Origin: Halomonas sp. 54_146
GTDB lineage: Bacteria; Pseudomonadota; Gammaproteobacteria; Pseudomonadales; Halomonadaceae
Assembly: GCF_001507855.1 (NCBI RefSeq)
Contig: NZ_LGEN01000010.1
Coordinates: forward strand, 1-64,000
DNA: 64,000 nucleotides
Direction of reading: 5' to 3'
Shown in pieces: positions 42,156-50,990 of the stretch. Position numbers and translations under genes: made by a program. Numbering within the stretch: the first letter of the stretch is position 1; each line of letters starts with the position of its first letter. The notes under the pieces are model-generated. The model saw only the letters and a program-made list of their open reading frames with translations, had not been told where the DNA came from and did no database searches.

Positions 42156-43817
42156 ATGGCGCAATTTGTATTCACCATGAACCGGGTTGGCAAAGTTGTG
42201 CCACCCAAAAAGCAAATTCTTAAAGATATTTCGTTATCGTTCTTCCCGGGTGCCAAAATAGGCGTGCTGGGTCTGAACGGTTCGGGTAAATCCACACTGC
42301 TGCGCATTATGGCTGGTGTCGATAAAGAGTTTGAAGGTGAAGCTCGCCCGATGCCCGGCATCAATATTGGCTATCTTCCTCAAGAACCGCAGTTGGATGA
42401 CGAGAAAAACGTCCGCGACACCGTCGAGGAAGCCCTTGGGGCGATCAAAGAAGCGCAACAAAAGCTAGATGCGGTGTACTCAGCCTATGCTGAGCCTGAC
42501 GCTGACTTTGACGCCCTGGCAAGCGAACAGGCGCGGCTTGAAAATATTATTGAAGCGGCGGATGCCCATAACCTTGAGCGTAAGCTTGAAGTGGCCGCTG
42601 AAGCGCTGCGGCTTCCACCGTGGGACGCCAAAGTAGGCAATCTCTCCGGAGGCGAACGCCGCCGTGTCGCGCTGTGCCGCCTACTGCTTTCCAGCCCTGA
42701 TATGCTGTTGCTTGATGAGCCCACCAACCACCTTGACGCAGAGTCGGTGGCTTGGCTTGAGCGCTTCTTGCACGATTATAATGGCACGGTCGTGGCGATC
42801 ACCCACGACCGTTACTTCCTGGACAACGTGGCAGGCTGGATACTGGAGCTTGACCGTGGGCAAGGTATCCCGTTTGAGGGTAACTATTCCCAGTGGCTTG
42901 AGCAGAAAGACCAGCGCCTGAATCAAGAAGCCAAGCAGGAAGCTTCGCGCCAGAAAGCGATCAAGCAAGAACTTGAGTGGGTGCGCAGCAATGCCAAGGG
43001 GCGTCAGGCGAAAAGCAAGGCGCGCCTTAACCGCTTTGAAGCAATGCAGTCAGGCGATTTCCAGAAACGTAATGAAACCAATGAAATTTATATTCCGCCT
43101 GGCCCTCGCCTAGGTGATAACGTCATTGAGTTTCGCAATGTTGCTAAGCGCTTTGACGACAAGCTGCTCTATCAAGACCTCTCGTTCACTATTCCGCAAG
43201 GTGCCATTGTGGGCATTGTGGGTGGTAACGGGGCGGGTAAATCGACCCTGTTTAAGCTGATCACGCAAAAAGAGCAGCCGGACGCTGGCGAAGTTGTGGT
43301 GGGTGAAACTGTCGATATCGCTTACGTTGAGCAGCTACGCGACGGGTTAGAAGATAAGCAAACCGTGTGGGAGGCTGTTTCTGACGGCCAGGACATCCTG
43401 AATATTAACGGCTACGAAGTCTCATCCCGCGCTTATGTCGGTCGCTTTAACTTTAAAGGTAACGACCAGCAGAAACGCTTATCGGAGCTTTCCGGTGGTG
43501 AGCGCGGCCGCTTGCAGCTTGCTCAAACGCTCAAGCAAGGGGCTAACGTTCTGCTTCTCGATGAGCCGTCAAACGACTTGGATATTGAAACCCTGCGGGC
43601 ACTGGAAGACGCCCTACTGGCGTTCCCAGGCTGTGCCATGGTGATCTCTCACGATCGCTGGTTCTTGGACCGTATCGCCACGCATATCATGGCGTTCGAA
43701 GGCGACTCTGAAGTGGTCTTGTTCGAAGGCAATTACGCTGAGTATGAAGAAGACCATCGTAAACGGGTCGGCAACGATACGCCTAAGCGCATGAAGTACA
43801 AGCGTATTGATGCTTAA
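42156..43817 (+). CDS. ettA: Energy-dependent translational throttle protein EttA
   Basis: A 553-residue ABC-F protein with two ATPase domains: Walker A GLNGSGKST and GGNGAGKST, signatures LSGGERRRVAL and LSGGERGRLQL, Walker B LLLDEPTNHLD and LLLDEPSNDLD. The arm and linker between them match EttA. It binds the ribosomal E site and gates early elongation by ADP/ATP ratio. No membrane part. A single gene with a strong terminator. Confidence 0.95.
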   Translation: MAQFVFTMNRVGKVVPPKKQILKDISLSFFPGAKIGVLGLNGSGKSTLLRIMAGVDKEFEGEARPMPGINIGYLPQEPQLDDEKNVRDTVEEALGAIKEAQQKLDAVYSAYAEPDADFDALASEQARLENIIEAADAHNLERKLEVAAEALRLPPWDAKVGNLSGGERRRVALCRLLLSSPDMLLLDEPTNHLDAESVAWLERFLHDYNGTVVAITHDRYFLDNVAGWILELDRGQGIPFEGNYSQWLEQKDQRLNQEAKQEASRQKAIKQELEWVRSNAKGRQAKSKARLNRFEAMQSGDFQKRNETNEIYIPPGPRLGDNVIEFRNVAKRFDDKLLYQDLSFTIPQGAIVGIVGGNGAGKSTLFKLITQKEQPDAGEVVVGETVDIAYVEQLRDGLEDKQTVWEAVSDGQDILNINGYEVSSRAYVGRFNFKGNDQQKRLSELSGGERGRLQLAQTLKQGANVLLLDEPSNDLDIETLRALEDALLAFPGCAMVISHDRWFLDRIATHIMAFEGDSEVVLFEGNYAEYEEDHRKRVGNDTPKRMKYKRIDA

Positions 43818-43857
43818 TCTCAGGTAGCGTACCAATTCTAGCTTGCCTGTAAACTGC

Positions 43858-43888
43858 AAAGGCCCCGCTCAATGAGCGGGGCCTTTTT
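43858..43888. terminator. Terminator between ettA and hinT
   Basis: AAAGGCCCCGCTC-AAT-GAGCGGGGCCTTT, a perfect 13-bp stem, with five T in all on the plus strand. Shared by the convergent genes. Confidence 0.92.
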
Positions 43889-43928
43889 ACGTTAGCATGA
43901 CGACGTTACAGACGACACAGGCAAGGGT

Positions 43929-44270
43929 TTAACCCGCAGGCCATGTAAACGTGCGTCCTCCCATCAAATGCATGTGGATATGATAAACCGTTTGACCGCC
44001 CATCTCGTTACAGTTCATCACCACGCGATACCCATCTTCAGCAAAGCCTTGCTCCTGGGCCAGCTTAGCGGCGGTGAATTGAAGCCGCCCGATGGTAGCA
44101 AGCTCTGTTTCATCAATATCATTCAGCGTGGAGATATGCTTTTTAGGAATAATCAGCTGATGGGTCGGTGCTTGAGGGCTAATATCATTAAATGCCAACA
44201 CGTGATCGTCTTCGTAAACGATATCCGCAGGAATTTCACGCTTGATAATTTTGCAAAATAAACAATCCAT
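43929..44270 (-). CDS. hinT: HIT family purine nucleoside phosphoramidase HinT
   Basis: A 113-residue HIT protein: N-terminal [14 protein letters not shown] and the catalytic triad motif HIHMHLMG (His97, His99, His101). HinT hydrolyses AMP-N linkages. It is the last of four genes in the same direction (purD, thioesterase, prkB, hinT), 30 bp after prkB. Confidence 0.93.
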   Translation of the reverse strand: MDCLFCKIIKREIPADIVYEDDHVLAFNDISPQAPTHQLIIPKKHISTLNDIDETELATIGRLQFTAAKLAQEQGFAEDGYRVVMNCNEMGGQTVYHIHMHLMGGRTFTWPAG

Positions 44271-44300
44271 ACAGCACTCCTTTATTGTTATCCGCCACGT

Positions 44301-45173
44301 TTAGCGAAAGCGCCGCTGCGCCAATAAATGGCGGACCAAGGGGGCGAGGATAAGCTCCATCGCCAATGACATCCGTGCACCCGGCACCACCAGGGTATGC
44401 GGGCGGGTCATAAAAGCATCTTTAATCATCGCTAGCAGCCAGGGAAAATCCACGGTGGAAGGGTCTCTAAAGCGAATGACCACTAATGATTCAGCGTCGG
44501 TGGGAATATCCTGCACTTCAAATGGGTTGGAAGTATCGACCGTAGGCACACGCTGAAAATTGATATGAGTACGCGAAAACTGCGGCTGAATATAACGCAC
44601 ATAGTCATCCATCCGGCCCAGAATAGTATCAATCACTGCTTCCTGAGAATAACCGCGCAGCTTGGTGTCACGATCTATTTTTTGTATCCATTCAAGGTTC
44701 ATGGTTGGCGCGACACCTACCAACAGATCAACATGGCGAGCGATATCAAACTCTTCAGTCACCAGCCCGCCGTGCAAACCTTCATAAAACAGTAGATCAG
44801 TACCACAGGGAAGCGACTGCCATTCGGTAAACGTGCCTACCCGATAGCCAGCCTCAATTTTCTGCTTATCTTCCGCGTGAATATAGTGGCGAAACGTGCC
44901 AGAGCCATGCTCGCCGTACTCGCTGAACAGACCCTCTAGGCGATCCAGCAAATTAGCCTCAACGGCAAAGTGAGAAAGCTCATCTTTGCGTTCCGGCTCT
45001 TCTCGGAAGATACGGTGCAAATCATCGCGGGTATAGCGGTGAAAGGCATCGCCATCCACCACCGCTGCATGTACATCTTCGCGCAGAAACATACGCTCAA
45101 AGCTGCGCCGCACGGTGGTGGTTCCCGCCCCTGAGGAGCCGGTAACGGCAATAATCGGATACTCCCGCGACAT
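44301..45173 (-). CDS. prkB: Phosphoribulokinase-family protein, PrkB type
   Basis: A 290-residue P-loop kinase with VTGSSGAGTTTV (Walker A), DGDAFHRY and DTKLRGYS, matching the phosphoribulokinase family that includes E. coli PrkB. No RuBisCO or other Calvin-cycle gene is present in the window, so carbon fixation is not implied; the true substrate is unknown. It overlaps the thioesterase stop by one base (TGATG). Confidence 0.85.
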   Translation of the reverse strand: MSREYPIIAVTGSSGAGTTTVRRSFERMFLREDVHAAVVDGDAFHRYTRDDLHRIFREEPERKDELSHFAVEANLLDRLEGLFSEYGEHGSGTFRHYIHAEDKQKIEAGYRVGTFTEWQSLPCGTDLLFYEGLHGGLVTEEFDIARHVDLLVGVAPTMNLEWIQKIDRDTKLRGYSQEAVIDTILGRMDDYVRYIQPQFSRTHINFQRVPTVDTSNPFEVQDIPTDAESLVVIRFRDPSTVDFPWLLAMIKDAFMTRPHTLVVPGARMSLAMELILAPLVRHLLAQRRFR

Positions 45174-45613
45174 CAGCCATTCCTCGCATCGGCAAGCACT
45201 TGCTTAACCTGCACTGGCACCTCAGCAGGGCGGCCAGTGGCAAGGTCAATCAGCAGCTGATTGACGCGTGCCGTGGCCACCAACTGCTGCGTGTCACGCT
45301 TGCAAATGCGCTGATAAATGGTCAACGCTTTGCCTTGCGGCTCAGGCACGGCGGTTTCAATGATCAACGCATCAGGCCAGCGCGCTTCACTTTGGTACTG
45401 CACGGCTAAATCAGCCACCACGCTGGGGTGCCCGTGCATGTCCCACTCTTGCAGGTCAAGCGCGGCAAAGGCCTGAATACGCGCTTCGTGAAGCAGCGAC
45501 ACCAGCGCATCATGCCCTAAGTGCCGGCCGTAATTCATATCGGTTACCCGCACCGTCAAAGGGTGACGATGAATGATCGCTTCAGCGGGGAAATCCAGCT
45601 TGACACGCTCCAT
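45173..45613 (-). CDS. Acyl-CoA thioesterase (4HBT hotdog fold)
   Basis: A 146-residue hotdog-fold protein with the 4HBT pattern: VTDMNYGRHLGHDALVSLLHEAR around the active site, and DLAVQYQSEARWPDAL in the following strand. It resembles the YbgC/FadM group of acyl-CoA thioesterases; substrate chain length is unknown. It is coupled to prkB and starts about 50 bp after purD. Confidence 0.82.
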   Translation of the reverse strand: MERVKLDFPAEAIIHRHPLTVRVTDMNYGRHLGHDALVSLLHEARIQAFAALDLQEWDMHGHPSVVADLAVQYQSEARWPDALIIETAVPEPQGKALTIYQRICKRDTQQLVATARVNQLLIDLATGRPAEVPVQVKQVLADARNG

Positions 45614-45664
45614 GCCTGCCTCCTTGTCGGTGTTGATTTTGACTGTTGATCGGGGTAACCCCGC

Positions 45665-46951
45665 CTAGCCTTCACGCGCAATGGCACGGAAGGCGATATC
45701 ACGCCGGTACTCGGCACCTTCCCAGTGAATCGCCTTAACGCCTTGATAGGCTTGCTGTTGCGCCTCTGAAACGGTCGCGCCAAGGGCCGTTACACACAAT
45801 ACGCGGCCACCTGCCGTGATAATGTCACCTTCGGCATTTTGCGTGGTGCCTGCATGAAATACTTTGCAGCCCACCTGTTCAGCCTCTGCTAAGCCGTGAA
45901 TCACATCACCCTTGCGGTAGCTGCCAGGATAACCACCAGCGGCCATCACCACGCCTACCGCCGCGCGCGAATCCCACTCACAGCGTTGCCCGGCAAGCTT
46001 GCCTTGCGCACCGGCTAAACACAGCTCGGCCAAATCAGAGGTTAAGCGCAGCATAATAGGCTGTGTTTCAGGGTCACCAAAGCGGCAGTTGTACTCAATA
46101 ACTTTAGGGTTGCCAGCCGCGTCAATCATCAAGCCGGCGTACAAGAACCCCGTGTACGCATTGCCCTCTGCCGCCATACCACGCACGGTAGGCAGAATGA
46201 CCTGCTCCATAATGCGGGCATCCACCTCAGGGGTGACTACCGGCGCTGGCGAGTAAGCCCCCATGCCGCCGGTATTAGGGCCGGTATCGCCATCGTAGGC
46301 GCGTTTGTGGTCTTGGCTAGTAGCCATGGGCACGACATTCTCACCGTCCACCATGACAATAAAGCTCGCTTCTTCACCTTCCAGAAATTCTTCAATGACG
46401 ACCCGCGCACCCGCATCGCCAAAGGCGTTGGCTTCAAGCATGTCGCGAATGGCAGCTTCCGCTTCCGCTTCGCTCAGCGCGACAATCACCCCTTTACCAG
46501 CGGCAAGGCCATCCGCTTTGATCACAATCGGTGCGCCCACTTTATGTAGATAAGCAAGCGCTGGGGTGACCTCGGTGAACGTTTGGTAGTCAGCCGAAGG
46601 AATATCATGACGCGCCAAGAAGTCCTTGGTGAACGATTTTGAACCTTCCAACTGGGCAGCCGCCTGGCTAGGGCCAAAAATAGTTAAGCCCGCCGCTTGA
46701 AAGCGGTCCACCACACCGTCTACCAATGGGGCTTCTGGGCCTACCACGGTCAAGCCAATCTGTTCATCGCGGGCAAACGCTACCAGGCTTTCTAAATCCG
46801 TTGCGTCGATTGCGATATTAACCAGCTTTGCTTCTGTCGCGGTACCGGCATTGCCTGGCGCGACAAAGACTTGCTCGACGCGGCTCGATTGAGCCAATTT
46901 CCAGGCCAGTGCATGCTCACGACCACCGCCGCCTATCATCAAAACCTTCAT
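45665..46951 (-). CDS. purD: Phosphoribosylamine-glycine ligase PurD
   Basis: An ATP-grasp enzyme of purine synthesis (phosphoribosylamine plus glycine to GAR). About 428 residues from ATG 46951, chosen for AAGGA 5 bp upstream; the frame also opens at 46966. Signatures: VLMIGGGGREHALAWKL, KADGLAAGKGVIVA and EYNCRFGDPETQ. No purH is next to it. It starts the four-gene run ending with hinT. Confidence 0.95.
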   Translation of the reverse strand: MKVLMIGGGGREHALAWKLAQSSRVEQVFVAPGNAGTATEAKLVNIAIDATDLESLVAFARDEQIGLTVVGPEAPLVDGVVDRFQAAGLTIFGPSQAAAQLEGSKSFTKDFLARHDIPSADYQTFTEVTPALAYLHKVGAPIVIKADGLAAGKGVIVALSEAEAEAAIRDMLEANAFGDAGARVVIEEFLEGEEASFIVMVDGENVVPMATSQDHKRAYDGDTGPNTGGMGAYSPAPVVTPEVDARIMEQVILPTVRGMAAEGNAYTGFLYAGLMIDAAGNPKVIEYNCRFGDPETQPIMLRLTSDLAELCLAGAQGKLAGQRCEWDSRAAVGVVMAAGGYPGSYRKGDVIHGLAEAEQVGCKVFHAGTTQNAEGDIITAGGRVLCVTALGATVSEAQQQAYQGVKAIHWEGAEYRRDIAFRAIAREG

Positions 46952-47018
46952 GTTCATCCTTCTCAAACGGGAGAGCGTATATCGGCGGCATTATGCCACA
47001 GCGCAACACCAAGTGGGG

Positions 47019-47600
47019 TCAGGAGGTTTTGTCCTGCTTTTTTTTCGTGCTGCTCACGTCAGCCTTGTTGGCGTTAGCCTTGCTGACGCTAGTTTTGTTA
47101 GTCTTATCTGTATCGCTAGGCGTTTCGCGGCTCTTTTCATCTGCCTGATCACCATCGCTCGGCTCATTGTTATGGCCAGGCTGATTCAAGGTCTTTTGCC
47201 AAAAACGCATATTCTCTTCGGTCAGCTCGCGCATAAACTCCAGCGGCGTGTTACGCATTGCCTGCTTCCACTGGCTTTGCAGGCGCTTTTGCTGCTCCAG
47301 CATCAGTTGAGTGCCCTGCTCAAGATAGCGCGAAAGCGGCAATGGGGAGGTCATGTCATAAACACGTATCAACTGCGCCAGCAGGTCGTTAGAGAACACC
47401 TCAGCCTCGCTATCCGCCTGTTCCTGCTCGATAATAATGGAAAGTAAAATCGTGCGCGTCAGGTCTTCACCGCTTTTGGCATCTTCTACTCGAAACGGTT
47501 CTTCTTCGATGATTAAACGCCGCAGATCTTCCAGCGTTACATAACGACTTTGCTGTGTATCATACAGCCTGCGGTTTGCATACTTGCGAATCACGCGCAC
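47019..47600 (-). CDS. phaR: PHA synthesis repressor PhaR
   Basis: A 193-residue DNA-binding regulator from GTG 47600 (AAGGAG 7 bp upstream). The N-terminal PHB_acc_N domain is unmistakable: VIRKYANRRLYDTQQSRYVTL. A middle PHB_acc domain is followed by a Lys/Ser/Thr/Asn-rich tail with repeats. PhaR binds PHA granules or DNA and represses phasin genes until granules form. The likely targets are the phasin and phaC genes about 20 kb away in this window. Confidence 0.92.
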   Translation of the reverse strand: MRVIRKYANRRLYDTQQSRYVTLEDLRRLIIEEEPFRVEDAKSGEDLTRTILLSIIIEQEQADSEAEVFSNDLLAQLIRVYDMTSPLPLSRYLEQGTQLMLEQQKRLQSQWKQAMRNTPLEFMRELTEENMRFWQKTLNQPGHNNEPSDGDQADEKSRETPSDTDKTNKTSVSKANANKADVSSTKKKQDKTS

Positions 47601-47768
47601 GGCGCATCTCCTTAAACGCGGTAGGGGATTTTTCCCGTTATTATACTTTTCCATTACGGGTATTGTGCCTGCACCACGCGCCCATGCAAGCCACCTTTTT
47701 GGATTTGATCGGTGCGCCTAGCATTAACCGGCGCGCCACGCCGATTCTGTGACCAATAGACCCTCATT

Positions 47769-48482
47769 ATGAATTTAATTTTGCTTAATCCTGACGACCT
47801 CACCGACAGCGGCAACGTCTTTATAACCGACCCACGCAGATTGACACATTTGCGGGACATTCATCGCGCGACCCCTGGTGATCTCCTTACCGTTGGTATT
47901 CAAGGCGGCGCAATGGGAAAAGCGCTGTTAACTGAGCTCACCGCTGAACGCGCTCAGTTCAAGCTGGAACCCCTCAACGAGCCACCGCCGCCAGCGCTCC
48001 CTGTACATTTGGTATTGGCGCTTCCACGGCCGCGTATGTTGGCACGCACTCTGGAACACGTCACCGCGTTAGGCGTAAAAGAGATCACCCTGCTGCATAC
48101 CAAACGGGTAGAAAAAAGTTATTGGCAATCCCCCGAGCTGCGTGAGGATAAAATTCACCAGCATTTAGTTTTAGGTTTAGAGCAAGCACGCGATACCCAG
48201 CTGCCTAACATAACGCTCAGCAAGGGGTTTCGGCCTTTTCTAGAAGAGCAGCTGCCGGATTTACTGAGCCAACGCCGCGGGCTGGTGGCACACCCCGGCA
48301 TGCCCAATGCCTGCCCCAGGGATGTAAAAACCCCAACACTGCTATTGGTAGGGCCAGAGGGTGGGTTTATTGCCTGGGAAATAGAACAGCTATTGATGGC
48401 AGGCTGCGAGGGAATGCATCTTGGCCCACGCATTTTACGGGTCGAAACCGCCGTGACAGCGCTGCTATCACGGCTGTTTTAA
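47769..48482 (+). CDS. rsmE: 16S rRNA (uracil-1498-N3)-methyltransferase RsmE
   Basis: A 237-residue SPOUT methyltransferase with an N-terminal PUA-like domain (DPRRLTHLRDIHRATPGD) and the knotted C-terminal half with LLVGPEGGFIAWE and LGPRILRVETAV, the SAM-binding knot. It methylates U1498 in the decoding region. Divergent from phaR. Confidence 0.93.
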   Translation: MNLILLNPDDLTDSGNVFITDPRRLTHLRDIHRATPGDLLTVGIQGGAMGKALLTELTAERAQFKLEPLNEPPPPALPVHLVLALPRPRMLARTLEHVTALGVKEITLLHTKRVEKSYWQSPELREDKIHQHLVLGLEQARDTQLPNITLSKGFRPFLEEQLPDLLSQRRGLVAHPGMPNACPRDVKTPTLLLVGPEGGFIAWEIEQLLMAGCEGMHLGPRILRVETAVTALLSRLF

Positions 48483-48509
48483 GCACTAACTGGCGGGGTT
48501 AATAAGAAT

Positions 48510-49064
48510 TTACGACGACTGCTCTTCAGGATCGTGGGGGACTACGGTGGTGTTTTCCCCGCATTCAGGCGCTTGCAGGAAAGTTTTACGCACATCCAGC
48601 AAACCAAGGTGGCTAATGGTACGGCGGCCTAACAGCAGCGGGTAGTTCATCTCTTCACGGTCGCGCAGGCTAAACTGCTCTTCGTAAATCGTATCGCCCA
48701 TACACACTTCCAGCAGCACCACAGGGCGCTCATCACGGCCACCTGCACCGCGCACGGCTAGTTCACGATAGAGCGGGCGCTCAATTTGGTCACTGAAGAC
48801 TTCGCCACTCGCCTGGTCTTCAAGCTTTAAACGAAAGCGTACCCACTCCTGGCCATCCTGCTCGAACATCTCAATATCGCGAGCATCAAGTGATGACGTT
48901 AACGCCCCGCTGTCGAGCTTTGCTTTAACCGCAATATTCCAGGGCTGTAGCGTAGCATTTTCGACCCAGCCGAATATTTTGTTATCGTCAGCCATGGCGG
49001 TGGAAGTAGATAACAGAGCACCGACTAAGAAGCTGCCCAATAACGTTTTTACCATCACTCGCAT
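48510..49064 (-). CDS. Periplasmic retropepsin-like protein (RimB/DUF785 type)
   Basis: A 184-residue protein with a signal peptide (ends AMA) and the DUF785 domain, older name ATP-dependent zinc protease. The motif LDSGALTSSL (Asp51) is the D-S/T-G-A active site of retropepsin-like aspartic peptidases, and LLLGRRTISHLGLLDV closes the domain. Relatives sit beside RimK-type ATP-grasp genes; none is adjacent here. AAGGA is 7 bp before the ATG. Confidence 0.8.
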   Translation of the reverse strand: MRVMVKTLLGSFLVGALLSTSTAMADDNKIFGWVENATLQPWNIAVKAKLDSGALTSSLDARDIEMFEQDGQEWVRFRLKLEDQASGEVFSDQIERPLYRELAVRGAGGRDERPVVLLEVCMGDTIYEEQFSLRDREEMNYPLLLGRRTISHLGLLDVRKTFLQAPECGENTTVVPHDPEEQSS

Positions 49065-49106
49065 AGCATCATCCTTGGTTAAGTAACATTTGAATACCCT
49101 ATTTGC

Positions 49107-50378
49107 CTACTCAGCGCGGCTTCGTACCTGCTCTAAAAGCCCCTGGGTCGCAAAGCCATCGGGTATTAACCCTTGATCGCGCTGGAAGTTCCTTAATCCT
49201 TGGCGACTATTAGGCCCCATGACGCCGTCAGCGCCCCCCACGGGGTAACCCAAACGGTTCAAGCCACGCTGGAGTTCCTGAACATCATTACGGGTAAGCG
49301 GCACCTTATCACGGGGCCAAGCATGTTGAATGCCTTCACGCCCGGCAATGGCATCGCCCAATGTCGCCACTGCCAACGCATAACTGGTGGCGTTGTTGTA
49401 GCGTAAGATGGCGCGAAAATTTGCACCTACCAAGAACGCAGGACCATCAGCGCCGGCAGGAATAACAATGGCCGCACTATCAAAGTTGGGCAACTCGCCC
49501 TGGCGCGCCTGAACGCCTTGGCTGCGCCACTGGGCCGTGCTGCGCCGTTCGGTTTGTGCATAGTCAAACCCTTCAGGCAAACGCACTTCTACGCCCCAAG
49601 GCTGCCCGGTTTGCCAGCCAGCACGAGCCAGATAGTTGGCCGTCGATGCCATCACGTCGGGAATACTGCCCCAAATATCGCGACGACCATCGCCATCGCC
49701 GTCCACCGCGTACGCTTCAAAGCTGCTGGGAATAAATTGGGTATGGCCCATCGCCCCTGCCCAGGAGCCTTTCATTTGCTCAGCGGCGATATCACCTTGG
49801 TCAATAATACGTAACGCCGCGAGCAGTTCACCGCGGGCAAAGTCACGGCGTCGGCCATCGTAGGCCAGCGTGGCCAGCGATTCGAGCGTTGAAAAATCAC
49901 CAAAATTGCTGCCGTAGTTACTCTCAATTCCCCAGATGGCAACGATAATTTCGGCGGGCACGCCGTAGCGCTGCTGCATTTGCTGCGCGGTAGCGCGGTG
50001 GTCAGCCAGTTTTTCCCGGCCGTTATTAATTCGCGTGGATGACACTGCGGTATCCAGGTATTCCCAAATAGGCCGGACAAATTCAGGCTGGTAACCGTCT
50101 AGCTCAATCACACGCTCACGATAGCGCACGCCATCCAGCGCTTTACTTAACGTCGCCTCGCTGATCCCTTGGCCAGCGGCATACTGGCGAAAGTCTTGTA
50201 ACCACTGCTGGAAACTAGCATGGCTAACCTCTGTCGCGGCCTGGGTATCGACTTCTGACATCAGTTGAGGGCTTGCCTGCACCCTGTCACTACTCAGCGC
50301 CAGCGCGCCTGTGGCAAGTAAAACAGCAAGATACACATTAGGGCGGACTCGCATCAACCCATTAACTTTCAAAGACAT
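49107..50378 (-). CDS. Lytic murein transglycosylase, MltB type, with PG-binding domain
   Basis: A 423-residue exported enzyme. Signal peptide (about 1-35), catalytic domain with IWGIESNYGSNFG (catalytic Glu), AMGHTQFIPSSF and DGDGDGRRDIW, and a C-terminal peptidoglycan-binding domain with LNRLGYPVGGADGVMG. It cleaves glycan strands with formation of an anhydro end. The precise type (MltB or the longer SltB group) is not certain. Convergent neighbours none; it lies upstream of the retropepsin-like gene on the same strand. Confidence 0.88.
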   Translation of the reverse strand: MSLKVNGLMRVRPNVYLAVLLATGALALSSDRVQASPQLMSEVDTQAATEVSHASFQQWLQDFRQYAAGQGISEATLSKALDGVRYRERVIELDGYQPEFVRPIWEYLDTAVSSTRINNGREKLADHRATAQQMQQRYGVPAEIIVAIWGIESNYGSNFGDFSTLESLATLAYDGRRRDFARGELLAALRIIDQGDIAAEQMKGSWAGAMGHTQFIPSSFEAYAVDGDGDGRRDIWGSIPDVMASTANYLARAGWQTGQPWGVEVRLPEGFDYAQTERRSTAQWRSQGVQARQGELPNFDSAAIVIPAGADGPAFLVGANFRAILRYNNATSYALAVATLGDAIAGREGIQHAWPRDKVPLTRNDVQELQRGLNRLGYPVGGADGVMGPNSRQGLRNFQRDQGLIPDGFATQGLLEQVRSRAE

Positions 50379-50446
50379 AGCATCAATCTCTCGGCAATCC
50401 GTGGCGTGAGCTTGATAATGGCTCAGAACAGCAGCAGATACCAGCG

Positions 50447-50923
50447 CTAGGGGCTTAAGCGAAGTAAAACGACACCATGCAAAAGCACCACTACCACGCT
50501 CAGCAAGCCACGAAGCGCAAAATACCAGCGTGGGAAACCTTCCCGCCCTGTGCGGCTAAGATCATAGCCACCGACCAGGATAAACCCGCACAACAACACC
50601 CAAAGCCCTGTTTGAACGTCAAGCAGCAGCGCAGGCCAAGCCATTAAGCTCGGCAGCATCGATAACAATAAGCGTCTCACATTGCCGGGGCGAGCCACTT
50701 GAAGCGCACTATCCTGAAGCGCGCTGTCCTTAAGCACGCCACCCCAGTGTACGCCACCCAAAAACGACAAGATGACGGCGCTGTAATAAGTAAACCCATT
50801 AATTGCGGATGCTTGCCAGGCTACTGGCGCCAGCCACGCCAGCACACCGCCAGCGATAAAAGGAAGCAGGCCTGCAAGGCCCAAACACCAGGCAACGTGG
50901 CGTTCACTGCTTAACAAAGCCAT
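50447..50923 (-). CDS. DUF3429 membrane protein
   Basis: A 158-residue protein with about four to five helices and the DUF3429 mark ILSFLGGVHWG. A loop has the duplicated stretch KDSALQDSALQ, from a 15-bp DNA repeat in the gene. Function unknown; inner membrane. Confidence 0.75.
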   Translation of the reverse strand: MALLSSERHVAWCLGLAGLLPFIAGGVLAWLAPVAWQASAINGFTYYSAVILSFLGGVHWGGVLKDSALQDSALQVARPGNVRRLLLSMLPSLMAWPALLLDVQTGLWVLLCGFILVGGYDLSRTGREGFPRWYFALRGLLSVVVVLLHGVVLLRLSP

Positions 50924-50990
50924 TTCCCATACCCTTTATTGAGAAGTTTATGTGAGAAGTTTACGAGTGCTCATTGCGCGCCCTAAAGCG

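Noticed and set aside
44301-45173. Evidence for carbon fixation
   Set aside because: The phosphoribulokinase-like gene stands without RuBisCO or other Calvin-cycle genes; PrkB-type genes are widespread in heterotrophs.
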